46,350 nucleotides of DNA from Actinomycetota bacterium (GTDB lineage Bacteria; Actinomycetota; Thermoleophilia; Gaiellales; Gaiellaceae): the NCBI GenBank assembly GCA_005888435.1, contig VAXO01000041.1, forward strand, positions 1-46,350, written 5' to 3'. The translations under genes were made by a program, and so were the position numbers. Positions 33,598-42,730 of this stretch are shown piece after piece (position 1 is the stretch's first letter; each line of letters opens with the position of its first letter). Under the pieces are notes generated by a model. The model worked only from the letters and a program-made list of their open reading frames with translations. It searched no databases and was not told where the DNA came from.

Positions 33598-33792
33598 ATG
33601 GAGTCACTCGTGGTCGAGTGCCTCCGCTGCGGTAGTCACAGGCACGCTGAGCACCCCCCGCTGCGGAAGGTCAACCCCGAATGCCCTCGTTGCGGCTACG
33701 TCGGCTGGGCTGCGGTCGAGGATTTGACCGAGCGCGACCGTCGCGCCCTGCGCGGCCGCCCGCTCGAGCGGCGCCGCCTCAGGATCGCCTGA
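33598..33792 (+). CDS. Small zinc-ribbon protein
   Basis: 64 residues. Two CxxC pairs, ECLRCGS and ECPRCGY, 21 residues apart, would bind one zinc ion. The C-terminal third is basic (RDRRALRGRPLERRRLRIA), which suggests nucleic-acid or ribosome contact. No further family assignment. Its end overlaps the convergent P1-peptidase gene by 14 bp. Confidence 0.7.
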   Translation: MESLVVECLRCGSHRHAEHPPLRKVNPECPRCGYVGWAAVEDLTERDRRALRGRPLERRRLRIA

Positions 33793-34783
33793 GCGCCTCT
33801 TTCAACACCTCGCCGTCGAGCGCGTGGACCGTGCGGCCCTCACGCCCGGTCATCGTCTCCGCCGCGAGCATGGCATTGAGGATCGCCTCCTCCGTCGCCT
33901 CGATCACCGCAGCGTAGAAGGGCGTGATCTCGCCGTCGGAGAGCATTCGCAATGGGATCTCACCCCGTGCTGCGTCGAGGCCCCGGTTCGCCGTCGAGAA
34001 CGCGAAGAAGAGGTCACCGCTCGTGTGCGCGGCGGTGCCGCCGACACGCGCGACGCCCAGGCCGATCCGCTGCGCGAGCCGGTCGCACTGATGCGGTAGG
34101 AGCGGCGCGTCGGTCGCGGCGACGCCGATGATCGAGCCCCACTCCTCACGCGGCTGCGGTGTCGGTATCTGCTCGCCGAGCAGCTCGCCGACCGGTACTC
34201 CGTCGACGCGGAATCGGCTGCGGCGGCCGTAGTTCGCCTGCACGAGGACGCCGACGGTGTGGGCGCCCACGACCCGTGAAGACGTCCCGATGCCGCCCTT
34301 GAACTCGTGGCAGATCATTCCGGTCCCGCCGCCGACGTTGCCCTCGGCCACGGCCGCGGAGGCGTCGGCGAAGGCGGCCTCCACGTGCCGGGAAGTGAGG
34401 CGCTGGGCGCGGATGTCGTTGAGGAAGCCGTCGAATGTCTCGCCCACGACCGGCAGCGACCATGCGTCCTCATCTGAGGAGCGCGCCGCGATCGCGTCGC
34501 GGACGACGCCGACGCTGAAGGTGTTCGTGATGCCGATCGGCGTCGTGAGCAAGCCGGACTCGCGTACCCACTCGAGCCCGGTCAGCTCCCCGTTGCCGTT
34601 CAGCCGGTGGCAGCCGGCGAACAGAGGCGTCTCGGGCGGCACGATCACCGTCACGCCCGTGCGGACGTCTTCGCCCTCGATCAGCGTCGAGTGGCCGACC
34701 AGGACGCCGTCGACGTCGGTGATCGCGTTACGAGGGCCGGGCTCCCCGTCGCCGATCGGAATCTCCAGGTCGCGGGCACGCAC
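33779..34783 (-). CDS. P1-family (DmpA-like) aminopeptidase
   Basis: 334 residues. P1 peptidases are Ntn-type hydrolases activated by self-cleavage before a Ser or Thr; members release N-terminal D- or L-amino acids or beta-amino acids. Motifs: GPRNAITDVDGVLVGHSTL at the start, GVTVIVP, NGNGELTGLEWVRESGLL, GNVGGGTGMICHEFKGGIGTSSR, where the nucleophile is expected in GTSSR, and GVLVQANYGRRSRF. Cytoplasmic; no signal peptide. GTG 34783 follows TACGCT by six bases. Confidence 0.9.
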   Translation of the reverse strand: MRARDLEIPIGDGEPGPRNAITDVDGVLVGHSTLIEGEDVRTGVTVIVPPETPLFAGCHRLNGNGELTGLEWVRESGLLTTPIGITNTFSVGVVRDAIAARSSDEDAWSLPVVGETFDGFLNDIRAQRLTSRHVEAAFADASAAVAEGNVGGGTGMICHEFKGGIGTSSRVVGAHTVGVLVQANYGRRSRFRVDGVPVGELLGEQIPTPQPREEWGSIIGVAATDAPLLPHQCDRLAQRIGLGVARVGGTAAHTSGDLFFAFSTANRGLDAARGEIPLRMLSDGEITPFYAAVIEATEEAILNAMLAAETMTGREGRTVHALDGEVLKEALRRS

Positions 34784-34795
34784 GAGCGAAGCGTA
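34784..34795 (-). promoter_or_regulatory. Leaderless -10 element of the P1-peptidase gene
   Basis: TACGCT (34795-34790, minus strand), TCGCTC, GTG 34783. On the plus strand TATTAG/TAGGGT (34794-34802) overlaps it and may serve the divergent subtilase gene. Confidence 0.45.
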
Positions 34796-34852
34796 TTAGG
34801 GTTCGCCGACCCCTGGGCAAGGGGCTCGGGGGAGAACACAAGGGGGGAGTGC

Positions 34853-36484
34853 ATGCACGCTCGATTCAGGGTGCTGTGTCTGGCGCTCGCGACCGCCGCC
34901 GTCCTCATCGCCACCAGCTTGGCGACCGGGGCGAGCGGCGACAGCGGAGCCAACTACGTCATCCTCTACAAAGCCCAGTCCGTTCCGAGCGACGCCGCGA
35001 AGACAATCGCGAGTGCTGGTGGCACGCTCGTCTACAGCTACGACCAGATCGGGGTCGCGATTGCGAGGTCGAGCAACGCGTCCTTCCGCGACGACGTTAT
35101 GAAGGACAACCGCGTCGACGGGGCGTCGGCCACGACGAACTTCGCCTCGAAGCTTCCGGACGAGCAGGCGAGCGCCGACAGCTCCACCGGCGATCTACCG
35201 AACGCACCGGCTTCCGACTCGGACAGCCTGTCGCCACTCCAGTGGGACATGCAGCAGATCCACACGCCGCAGGCGCATGCCGTCACCGGCGGTAGTCCCG
35301 CCGTGCTGGCCGGCGACATCGACACGGGCATCGACTTCAACCATCCTGACCTGAAGCAGAACATCGACGTCGCCGACAGCGTCAACTGCCTCACCGGCGC
35401 TCCGGTGCCCGGAACAGCCGCGCAGGATGTCGACGGGCACGGTACCCACACCGCGGGGACGATCGCAGCGGCCGCAAACGGGATCGGCGTCGTGGGCGTC
35501 GCGCCCAACGTCAAGATCGCAGCGATCAAGTCCGGAAACGACGAAGGGTTCTTCTTCCCGGAGGCCGTCATCTGCGGCTTCGTGTGGGCGGGGACGCATC
35601 ACGTGGACGTGACGAACAACAGCTACTTCGCCGATCCGTATCTGTTCAACTGCCGCAACGATCCGGTCCAGCGGGCGATCTGGAAGGCGGAGAAGCGGGC
35701 GATCCAGTTCGCGATGGACGCAGGCGTCACGGTCGTCGCAGCCGAGGGGAACGAGAGCGACGACCTTTCGCATCCTCAGGTCGACCTGACCAGCCCGGAC
35801 AACACGACACCAGAGCAGCGTGACGTTACCAACGCGTGCGTCGTCATCCCCGTCGAGATCCCGGGGGTCGTTGGAGTGACCGCAACGGGTGACCGGCAGC
35901 AGGTCGACGGTGACAACGACGCGACCGACTATCTGAAGTCGTACTACTCGTCGTACGGCATCTCCACCGCGGACGTCACGGGGCCAGGCGGCGACTTCTA
36001 CTACGGCCGGTCGGCGCGCAGCGTCAACGGACTGGTCCTCTCGACGTATCCGGCGACCTCTCCGTGCACGCGAAGCGTGAAGGAGCCGACCGGAGACGTG
36101 ACGTACCCGACGGCGGTCTACTGCTACCTGCAGGGGACGTCGATGGCGTCGCCGCATGTTGCGGGCATCGCGGCGCTGATCATCAGCCGATTCGGGGACC
36201 TCAGCAATCCGAAGAACGGGAAGATGCGTCCGGGTGCGGTCGCCGCTCAGATTCAGCAGACGGCCGACCCGCAGCCGTGTCCGACAGAGTTGCCGCTGCA
36301 GGGCGCTCCCGGAAGCTCGCGGGCGAACGTCCCGTATGCGGCCACGACGCGGCCGAGCGGCGATCCCCAAGAGTGCCAGGGCGGTCCCGGCCACAACTCG
36401 TGGTACGGCAACGGACGCGCAGACGCGTTCAACGCCGTCATGAACATCTCCGGAAGCGCCGCAAACAACGAGCCTTCTCCGTAA
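34853..36484 (+). CDS. Secreted subtilisin-like serine protease (S8)
   Basis: 543 residues. Signal peptide at residues 1-27 (FRVLCLALATAAVLIATSLATGASG); an inhibitor-I9-like propeptide with ANYVILYKAQSVPSDAAKTI; then the catalytic domain with Asp in AGDIDTGIDFNHPDL (about 157), His in DGHGTHTAGTIAA (about 197) and Ser in LQGTSMASPHVAGIAAL (about 430). All three catalytic residues are present. The cysteines in the mature part suggest disulfides. ATG 34853 has GGGGGGAG upstream. It would degrade external protein; with the trypsin-like gene it gives the region an extracellular-proteolysis theme. Confidence 0.93.
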   Translation: MHARFRVLCLALATAAVLIATSLATGASGDSGANYVILYKAQSVPSDAAKTIASAGGTLVYSYDQIGVAIARSSNASFRDDVMKDNRVDGASATTNFASKLPDEQASADSSTGDLPNAPASDSDSLSPLQWDMQQIHTPQAHAVTGGSPAVLAGDIDTGIDFNHPDLKQNIDVADSVNCLTGAPVPGTAAQDVDGHGTHTAGTIAAAANGIGVVGVAPNVKIAAIKSGNDEGFFFPEAVICGFVWAGTHHVDVTNNSYFADPYLFNCRNDPVQRAIWKAEKRAIQFAMDAGVTVVAAEGNESDDLSHPQVDLTSPDNTTPEQRDVTNACVVIPVEIPGVVGVTATGDRQQVDGDNDATDYLKSYYSSYGISTADVTGPGGDFYYGRSARSVNGLVLSTYPATSPCTRSVKEPTGDVTYPTAVYCYLQGTSMASPHVAGIAALIISRFGDLSNPKNGKMRPGAVAAQIQQTADPQPCPTELPLQGAPGSSRANVPYAATTRPSGDPQECQGGPGHNSWYGNGRADAFNAVMNISGSAANNEPSP

Positions 36485-36495
36485 GGCGAACTGAC

Positions 36496-36522
36496 GAGGG
36501 GCCGGTCTTGCACCGGCCCCTC
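36496..36522 (+). terminator. GC hairpin after the subtilase gene
   Basis: GAGGGGCCGGT/ACCGGCCCCTC, a perfect 11-bp stem with loop CTTGC, 12 bases after the stop. No U-tract. Confidence 0.65.
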
Positions 36523-36526
36523 GCAC

Positions 36527-36538
36527 TACACTCAGAAC
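36527..36538 (+). promoter_or_regulatory. Leaderless -10 element of fumC
   Basis: TACACT (36527-36532), CAGAAC, GTG 36539. The identical hexamer and spacing stand before the gene at 42731. Confidence 0.55.
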
Positions 36539-37870
36539 GTGGCCAGCACCGAGGAACGGCGCGAGCTCTGGGGGAAGGAGACGAACAAAGCGGTCGCAAA
36601 CTTCCCCGTCTCCGGCCAGCCGATCCCGCCCGTCGTCGCGCGCTGGCTCGGCCGCATCAAGGCGGCCGCGGCGCGCGTGAACGCCGAGCTCGGGCTGCTC
36701 GACGAGGACAAGGCGCAGCGCATCGCCGAGGCGGGCGACCGCATCGCCGCCGGCGAGCTCGACGACCAGTTCCCGATCGACGTCTTCCAGACGGGCTCGG
36801 GGACGTCGTCGAACATGAACGCGAACGAGGTGATAGCGGCGCTCGCAGGCGACGACGTGCATGCGAACGACGACGTGAACATGGGCCAGTCGTCGAACGA
36901 CGTGTTCCCGTCGGCGGTGCATCTCGCAGCGCTCGACGAGCTCACCAACGAGCTGCTGCCCGCGCTCGACAAGCTGGGCTCGTCGCTCCAGGCGAAGGCG
37001 ACGGAGTTCGACGACGTCGTCAAATCGGGACGTACGCACCTGATGGACGCCGTTCCGGTCACGCTAGGCCAGGAGTTCGGCGGCTACGCCGCGCAGGTAC
37101 GGCAAGGATCCGAGCGCGTCAAGGGCGTGCTCGGCCGGGTCGGCCAAATCCCGCTCGGCGGCACGGCCGTCGGGACGGGCCTCAATACGCACCCCGAGTT
37201 CGCCGAGCGCGTGCGGCGCCGGCTCTCGGAGGAGACGGGCCTGGCGATCTCCGCGCCTGCCGACCCGTTCGAGGCGCAAGCGGCGCGTGACGGGCTCGTC
37301 GAGGCGTCGGGCGCGCTGAAGACCCTCGCCGTCTCGCTGACGAAGATCGCCAACGACCTGCGCCTGATGGGCTCCGGCCCGCGTGCGGGGCTCGCCGAGA
37401 TCTTCCTGCCCGAGCTGCAGAAGGGCAGCTCGATCATGCCGGGGAAGGTGAACCCGGTCATCCCGGAGGTCGTGACGCAGGTCTCGGCGCAGGTGATCGG
37501 CAACGACGCGGCGATAACCGCCGGCGGCATGCAGGGGCACTTCGAGCTGAACGTGTTCGTGCCGCTGCTCGCGCGCAATCTCCTCGACTCGATCAAGCTG
37601 CTCTCTGCCGCATGCCGGCTCCTCGCCGAGAGCTGCGTCGACGGGATCGAGGCGAATCGTGAGGTGTGCGAGCGCTACGCGGAGCTGACGCTGTCGGCTG
37701 CGACAGCGCTCAACCCGTACATCGGCTACGACGCCGCGACAGAGATCGTCAAGGAAGCCGCCTCGAGCGGACGGTCCCTGCGCGAGGTCGCCCGGGAGCG
37801 TGGCGTCGCCGAGGACGTCCTCGACAAGGCGCTCGACTACCGGGCTATGGCCAAGCCGCACGCCTCCTAA
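36539..37870 (+). CDS. fumC: Class II fumarate hydratase
   Basis: 443 residues, cytoplasmic, interconverts fumarate and malate in the citric-acid cycle. Signatures: FQTGSGTSSNMNANEVIA, VNMGQSSNDVFPSA, KSGRTHLMDAVPVTLGQEF with the active-site His, and the superfamily signature GSSIMPGKVNPVIPE with the mobile-loop Ser. The N-terminus is about 20 residues shorter than the common RIERDTMGEV form, reading ELWGKETNKAVANFPVSG. Aspartase shares the fold, but the motif details favour fumarase. GTG 36539 follows TACACT by six bases. It is a housekeeping enzyme amid genes for exported proteins. Confidence 0.93.
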   Translation: MASTEERRELWGKETNKAVANFPVSGQPIPPVVARWLGRIKAAAARVNAELGLLDEDKAQRIAEAGDRIAAGELDDQFPIDVFQTGSGTSSNMNANEVIAALAGDDVHANDDVNMGQSSNDVFPSAVHLAALDELTNELLPALDKLGSSLQAKATEFDDVVKSGRTHLMDAVPVTLGQEFGGYAAQVRQGSERVKGVLGRVGQIPLGGTAVGTGLNTHPEFAERVRRRLSEETGLAISAPADPFEAQAARDGLVEASGALKTLAVSLTKIANDLRLMGSGPRAGLAEIFLPELQKGSSIMPGKVNPVIPEVVTQVSAQVIGNDAAITAGGMQGHFELNVFVPLLARNLLDSIKLLSAACRLLAESCVDGIEANREVCERYAELTLSAATALNPYIGYDAATEIVKEAASSGRSLREVARERGVAEDVLDKALDYRAMAKPHAS

Positions 37871-37884
37871 AAGAGGAACCTACA

Positions 37885-37914
37885 TTGACAACACGGCGCC
37901 GAGACGCCTAGATA
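37885..37914 (+). promoter_or_regulatory. Sigma-70-type promoter of the first large secreted protein
   Basis: TTGACA at 37885-37890 and TAGATA at 37909-37914, 18 bp apart. Expected transcript start is near 37921, giving a leader of about 55 bases with a GGGGGAG ribosome binding site. This differs from the leaderless pattern of neighbouring genes. Confidence 0.6.
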
Positions 37915-37975
37915 CCCGTTCACCGGGCGGCAACTGCGGCAGGGAGCCGCCTCAATCGACTCCATGGGGGAGAGA

Positions 37976-40063
37976 ATGCGACTCAGAGGGAGAACGAAGC
38001 TTGCGCTGCTTGCAGTGCTTGCGTTGGCCGTTGTCGCCTTGACGGCATCCGCCGGGACGGCAACCGGGGCCAGTGCGGCCAGCGCGGTGCCGCTTGCCGG
38101 GACGGGCAGTCCGCAGACGGGAGACTTCACGCCGTCGAGCGGTGAGGTCGCGGGCGACGAGTTCGCCGGCGAAGGCGAGGACGAGGACACCGGCCCTGAT
38201 CCGTACGGCGGCACGATCAGCCTCTCGGGTGGGGCGGGCCAGGGATCGTCCGTGAACAGTGGCAAGAAGGCGAAGTCGAATCCGACCTTCAACTTGGGCT
38301 TCGAGGGCCTGAACCACTACCAGCAGCGCTACGCGCGCGGAGGGAATCAGTTCTCCGTCGAGCCGCCGGACCAAGGCATGTGCGTCGGCAACGGCTACGT
38401 CGTCGAAGCCGTGAACGACGTCATGAACGTCTTCAGCGCCGCGACCGGGAATTCCGCGCTTCCGGACAACACCGCGACCAACATCGTCAGCGGCTTCCCG
38501 CGCAACGTGAACCACGCTGTCGACCTGAACTCGTTCTACGGCTATCCGGCCGCAGTGAATCGGACAACGGGAGTACGCGGACAATTCGTCACGGATCCCA
38601 GTTGTCTGTACGACGCTGCGACGCAGCGCTTCTTCGTCGTCGTGCTGACGCTCGAAGTCGTGCCGACGAGCGGTGCCTTTACGAGGGTGAACCATCTCGA
38701 CATCGCCGTCAGCCAGACGTCGAACCCGACGGGTAGCTGGAACATCTATCGCGTCGACGTGACGAACGACGGGACGAACACCGGCGGCGCGAATCCGGGC
38801 CCGTTCCTCGGCGACTACCCGCACATCGGTGCAGATGCGAATGGCTTCTACATCACGACGAATGCCTATCCCTGGTGCTGCAACGGCTTCAGTGGGGCGC
38901 AGATCTACGCGTTTTCGAAGGCGCAGCTGGCCGCTGGGGCGGCCACAGTCGCCATGCAGCACATCGATACATCGGGCATGGTCAATGCCCCGAGCGAGGC
39001 CGGTTCGACGCAGCCGGGCTTCACGGTCTGGCCGGCTCAGTCGCCGGGGACTACGTCGTTCGACCTGAACGCGGGCGGCACCGAGTACCTGCTCAGCTCG
39101 AACGCGGGGGATGAGGCGCAGAAGCCCGTTTCCGGCAACGCCGGAACGCGGACGTCGAACCAGCTGATCGTGTGGGCGCTGACGAACACTGCGTCACTCA
39201 ACACGGTGCCGGCGCTCAGCCTGAGCAACAAGATCCTCACGGTGGGGCAGTACGGCGTCCCGCCGAAGCAGCAGCAGCCCGGCTCCGGCACGGCCCCGAC
39301 GACGACTGTTCCTCAGGGCTTCTGTCTGAACGACTCGACGACGGTGACCATCGCCGGCACCGGGTGTTGGAGGCTGCTCGTCAACGCGACCATGCATGCT
39401 GCAGGCCCGGAGGTCGTCGCGAGTCCCGACTCGAACGACACCCGCATGCAGCAGGTCATGTACGCAAACGGCAAGCTCTGGGGTGCACTCGACACGGCGG
39501 TCAACCCGGACGCTGGGCCACAGCGTGCCGGTATCGGCTGGTACATCGTGAAGCCCGACGTCTCGACCGGTTCACTCGCTGCGAAGGTCGCACTGTCGGG
39601 TTACCTCGGCGCTACGGGCTACGACTTCACGTACCCCGCCATCGGCGTGACGCCGAGCGGCCGCGGCGTGATGGCGTTCACAGCCACGGGTAACTCGTTG
39701 AACCCGAGTGCTGGCTATGCATCGATCGACGCTCAGGCCGGCGTCGGGGAATGGAACGTCGTCCCTGGTGGCACCGGAGCGGCTGCCGACGATGGCTTCT
39801 CCGGGTACAAGCAGCAGCGCTTCCCGGCAGGGATCCGATCCCGTTGGGGCGACTACGGCGCAGCCGCTGTGGACGGCAACTCGGTCTGGATCGCCAGCGA
39901 GTACATCTCGGCGGCGTGCAACTACACGGACTGGGGCGGCCCGTTCTTCGCGGGCGGGTCGGGCGACAACCTGCTCGGTACCTGTGGCGGTGCGAGTCAC
40001 GGTCCGGGTCACCGGACTGCGCTGGCCAACTGGTCGACGCGCATCAGCAAGTTCACGCCGTAA
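37976..40063 (+). CDS. Large secreted protein A, paralogue of the gene at 40628
   Basis: 695 residues. Signal peptide MRLRGRTKLALLAVLALAVVA...SAGTATGA, a disordered acidic linker (about 45-90), then a body rich in beta-strand. Segments shared with its paralogue: PPDQGMC, VVEAVND, DPSC-YD, FFVVVLTLE, GDYPHIGAD-GFYITTN, WPA--PGT, SND-RMQQV-YANGK-WGALDT, AGI-W-IVKPD, RWGDYG-A and IWIASE. Aspartate/Gly-rich repeats suggest a propeller-like fold. I do not recognise a named family. ATG 37976 has GGGGGAG six bases upstream. It is followed by a terminator and a small secreted gene. Confidence 0.85.
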   Translation: MRLRGRTKLALLAVLALAVVALTASAGTATGASAASAVPLAGTGSPQTGDFTPSSGEVAGDEFAGEGEDEDTGPDPYGGTISLSGGAGQGSSVNSGKKAKSNPTFNLGFEGLNHYQQRYARGGNQFSVEPPDQGMCVGNGYVVEAVNDVMNVFSAATGNSALPDNTATNIVSGFPRNVNHAVDLNSFYGYPAAVNRTTGVRGQFVTDPSCLYDAATQRFFVVVLTLEVVPTSGAFTRVNHLDIAVSQTSNPTGSWNIYRVDVTNDGTNTGGANPGPFLGDYPHIGADANGFYITTNAYPWCCNGFSGAQIYAFSKAQLAAGAATVAMQHIDTSGMVNAPSEAGSTQPGFTVWPAQSPGTTSFDLNAGGTEYLLSSNAGDEAQKPVSGNAGTRTSNQLIVWALTNTASLNTVPALSLSNKILTVGQYGVPPKQQQPGSGTAPTTTVPQGFCLNDSTTVTIAGTGCWRLLVNATMHAAGPEVVASPDSNDTRMQQVMYANGKLWGALDTAVNPDAGPQRAGIGWYIVKPDVSTGSLAAKVALSGYLGATGYDFTYPAIGVTPSGRGVMAFTATGNSLNPSAGYASIDAQAGVGEWNVVPGGTGAAADDGFSGYKQQRFPAGIRSRWGDYGAAAVDGNSVWIASEYISAACNYTDWGGPFFAGGSGDNLLGTCGGASHGPGHRTALANWSTRISKFTP

Positions 40064-40086
40064 GGCGGATCAGCGACTGAACGACG

Positions 40087-40120
40087 AGAGAGGGCCGGCC
40101 GCAAGCCGGCCCTCTCTTTT
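40087..40120 (+). terminator. Rho-independent-type terminator after secreted protein A
   Basis: A perfect 13-bp stem AGAGAGGGCCGGC/GCCGGCCCTCTCT with loop CGCAA, followed by TTT. The best terminator in the window. Confidence 0.8.
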
Positions 40121-40140
40121 GCATCTACTCTTGGATGTCC

Positions 40141-40506
40141 ATGCGTTCGGCAATCGTGGTTGCGAGCATGGCGCTGGTCTTGGCGGCCGGTGCGCAGGCC
40201 ACGACGCCTCGCGGGGCGCTGACCGGGATCGTGACCCGTGGGCCGATTACCCCGGTGTGCGCGCTGGAGCAGCCCTGCGACGAGCCGGCCCCAAACGTGA
40301 CGCTGCTCTTCACGCGGAACGACACGGTTCTCGGGCGGGCCGTCACCGATCAGAACGGCCGTTACCGCATCCGACTTCCCGTAGGTGCATACCGCGTTCG
40401 CCGCCCTTCGGCGACCGCACCTGACCGGAAGCTCGACCCGAATCGAATTCGCGTCTACGCGGCGCGCACCCGTGTCGATTTCTCCATCGACACAGGCATT
40501 CGGTAG
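40141..40506 (+). CDS. Small secreted single-domain protein A'
   Basis: 121 residues: signal peptide MRSAIVVASMALVLAAGAQA, then one beta-sandwich-like domain resembling carboxypeptidase-regulatory (CarboxypepD_reg/SdrD-B) repeats: LTGIVTRGPITPVC, PCDEPAPNVTLLFTR, AVTDQNGRYRIRLPVGAYRVR and ending VDFSIDTGIR. Two cysteines (TPVC, QPC) may form a disulfide. ATG 40135, two codons upstream, is also possible; TACTCT at 40126-40131 is a candidate -10. It is a paralogue of the gene at 42731, and both follow a large paralogous secreted gene. Confidence 0.75.
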   Translation: MRSAIVVASMALVLAAGAQATTPRGALTGIVTRGPITPVCALEQPCDEPAPNVTLLFTRNDTVLGRAVTDQNGRYRIRLPVGAYRVRRPSATAPDRKLDPNRIRVYAARTRVDFSIDTGIR

Positions 40507-40531
40507 CCACCGCGGTCCCTCGTAGCGCTCC

Positions 40532-40561
40532 CTGGACGGTCGAGAGAGGTCCGGATATCTT
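40532..40561 (+). promoter_or_regulatory. Possible promoter of secreted protein B
   Basis: CTGGAC (40532-40537), 18 bp, TATCTT (40556-40561). A hairpin GGGCTCGC/GCGAGCCC (40578-40605) would lie in the leader, upstream of the ribosome binding site. Weak match; uncertain. Confidence 0.3.
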
Positions 40562-40627
40562 GGGCGCCAACGGAAGTGGGCTCGCTGGGGGATCTAGGCG
40601 AGCCCCGGGTCTAAAGAAGGGGAGAGA

Positions 40628-42655
40628 ATGCGTTTGAATCGCCTTTGGAAAGCGGTGCTTGCCCTGTCGCTGCTTGCGGCCGCCGCCTCGACGCTCGTGA
40701 GCGTCGCGGGTGCGTCCCAGCTCCAGTCGTCAGCAACCTCCGCTTTGCCCGAGAGCAACGTGCTCGATCCGCTCAGCCAGCGCGGCGAGGAGGCGCCGGC
40801 GAATCGGAGCAACTCAGAGCTACACGGCAAGAGCAAGAAGCACAACGGCGTCGCAACGCCGGCCGTGAGTCCCACGGTCGTGGCGTCAACGTCGAATGCA
40901 GTCAGCGGGCAGAGCTTCGAGGGCCTGAGCATGTGGGACCAGCGCACGCTCAACGGCTTCTACCTCGAACCGCCCGACCAGGGCATGTGCGCCAGCACCG
41001 ACGCGACAGTCGGCGCCGGCGGGCGTGTGGTCGAAGCGGTGAATGACGTGTTCGCCGTCTACAACACGGGGGGCACGACACTCAAGGAACAGACGCTCAA
41101 CCAGTTCTTCGGGTATCCCGCCCTGCTCGCGGGTGGACCGGAGCTCACCGATCCGAGCTGCTACTACGACTCGGAGACGCACGCATGGTTCGTCGTCGTC
41201 CTCACGCTCGAGCTCGACCCGAGGACCGGCAACTTCACGGGTGCGAACCACATCGACATCAACGTCAGCAATCCGGGCAACCACGACCCGAGCACGACGA
41301 CGTGGAAGCGGTACACGATCGACACGACCGACAACGGGAACAGCGGGTCGCCGAACCATCATTGCGCGCCGGATCCCAACCCGAGGCCGGGCGAGACGAT
41401 GCCCGACGCGTGCATCGGCGACTACCCGCACATCGGGGCCGACCACTACGGCTTCTACATCACGACGAACGAGTACCCGTTCTTCACGGACGGGTTCAAC
41501 AGCGCGCAGATCTACGCGCTGTCGAAGCACAAGCTCGCGGCGAACCAGTCGTCCGTGCCGTGGGTGCAGTTCGCCAACACGAAGCTCGCGAACGAGAAGC
41601 GCGGCCCGGTCGGCTTCACGATCTGGCCCGCCGAGGTTCCGGGCACGGCGTACGACGAGGACAACAACGGGACGGAGTTCTTCTTGAGCTCCGACGCCGC
41701 CGAGGAATCCGGCAACGTGACGGGCTCGTCCGACACGATCGGGCTCTGGGCGATCACGAACTCGAAGTCGCTCGACAGTGACCATCCGGACCTGAACCTC
41801 AGCAGCCGGGCCCTGTCGTCCGAGGCATACGGCGTTCCGCCGCACTCGGCCCAGCCGAGCACCGGGACGCAGGATCCGACACAGAACTGGCCGCTCGGCC
41901 AGTGCCTCAACATCGACGCCTGCTTCGTGAACTTCCTGTCCGCGCCGGGCGAGACCGCCGACCCGTACAAGCCGGAGGTCATCGGCGAGCTGGACAGCAA
42001 CGACAGCCGGATGCAGCAGGTGTACTACGCGAACGGCAAGGTCTGGGGCGCCCTCGACACGCGCATGACCGTCGGAGGGAACGAGCAGGCCGGCATCGCG
42101 TGGTTCATCGTCAAGCCGGACATGATCGGTCCGGGCGGGGGCGGCAAGGTCGGACCGCAGTCCGCCGTCGTCAACCAGGGCTATCTCGGTGTGGCCAACG
42201 GAAACGTCACGTATCCGGCGCTCGCCGTCACCTCGGCGGGGCAGGGCGCGATGGCATTTACGCTCGTCGGCCCAACGACATATCCGAGCGCAGCCGACAT
42301 CCTGTTCGGCAACTCGGGCCCGACCGGTTCGGTCTTCCAGACGGCTCCGGGCCTCGGCCTGCAGGACGGGTTCAGCGAGTACAAGTACTACTCGCCGTTC
42401 GCACCCGGCCCCAACGGCGAGGCTCCACCTCCGCGACCGCGCTGGGGTGACTACGGCTCGGCCGACGAGGACAACGGCACGATCTGGATCGCCTCTGAGG
42501 AGATCCACAACAACTGCAGCCTCGCCCAGTGGTCTGCAACGGTCGGGCACTGCGGGCCGCAAGCCGACCGCAGTCCTGTGCCTGGTGTGGGCCAGCCGGA
42601 GGCACGGCGCTTGCTCGGCAACTGGAACACGCACATCGCGCGCATCGCTCCCTAG
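40628..42655 (+). CDS. Large secreted protein B, paralogue of the gene at 37976
   Basis: 675 residues. Signal peptide MRLNRLWKAVLALSLLAAAA...VAGA, then a linker and the same body as protein A: FEGLSMWDQRTLNGFYLEPP, MCASTDATVGAGGRVVEAVN, FFGYPALLAGGPELTDPSC, WFVVVLTLELDP, CIGDYPHIGADHYGFYITTN, SNDSRMQQVYYANGKVWGAL, PRWGDYGSADEDNGTIWIAS. It has a Pro-rich loop and extra cysteines near the C-terminus that A lacks, so the copies have diverged. Strong ribosome binding site GGGGAGAG. Function unknown; exported, probably beta-rich. Confidence 0.85.
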   Translation: MRLNRLWKAVLALSLLAAAASTLVSVAGASQLQSSATSALPESNVLDPLSQRGEEAPANRSNSELHGKSKKHNGVATPAVSPTVVASTSNAVSGQSFEGLSMWDQRTLNGFYLEPPDQGMCASTDATVGAGGRVVEAVNDVFAVYNTGGTTLKEQTLNQFFGYPALLAGGPELTDPSCYYDSETHAWFVVVLTLELDPRTGNFTGANHIDINVSNPGNHDPSTTTWKRYTIDTTDNGNSGSPNHHCAPDPNPRPGETMPDACIGDYPHIGADHYGFYITTNEYPFFTDGFNSAQIYALSKHKLAANQSSVPWVQFANTKLANEKRGPVGFTIWPAEVPGTAYDEDNNGTEFFLSSDAAEESGNVTGSSDTIGLWAITNSKSLDSDHPDLNLSSRALSSEAYGVPPHSAQPSTGTQDPTQNWPLGQCLNIDACFVNFLSAPGETADPYKPEVIGELDSNDSRMQQVYYANGKVWGALDTRMTVGGNEQAGIAWFIVKPDMIGPGGGGKVGPQSAVVNQGYLGVANGNVTYPALAVTSAGQGAMAFTLVGPTTYPSAADILFGNSGPTGSVFQTAPGLGLQDGFSEYKYYSPFAPGPNGEAPPPRPRWGDYGSADEDNGTIWIASEEIHNNCSLAQWSATVGHCGPQADRSPVPGVGQPEARRLLGNWNTHIARIAP

Positions 42656-42679
42656 GCGAACAGGAGCATTGCGTCAGTG

Positions 42680-42708
42680 GAGAGGCCGGCCCGCTGGGCC
42701 GGCCTCTC
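42680..42708 (+). terminator. Hairpin after secreted protein B
   Basis: GAGAGGCCGGCCC/GGGCCGGCCTCTC, a perfect 13-bp stem with loop GCT. It resembles the terminator after protein A, consistent with duplication of the whole cassette. Confidence 0.7.
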
Positions 42709-42718
42709 GCTTCGGGGC

Positions 42719-42730
42719 TACACTCTCGCC
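42719..42730 (+). promoter_or_regulatory. Leaderless -10 element of small secreted protein B'
   Basis: TACACT (42719-42724), CTCGCC, GTG 42731. Confidence 0.55.

Noticed and set aside
35195-37039. 614-codon minus-strand frame across the subtilase and fumC
   Set aside because: Spans two unrelated well-supported genes in antisense; composition is that of a mirror frame.
40886-42634. 582-codon minus-strand frame opposite secreted protein B
   Set aside because: Not matched by a comparable frame opposite paralogue A, as expected for a shadow.
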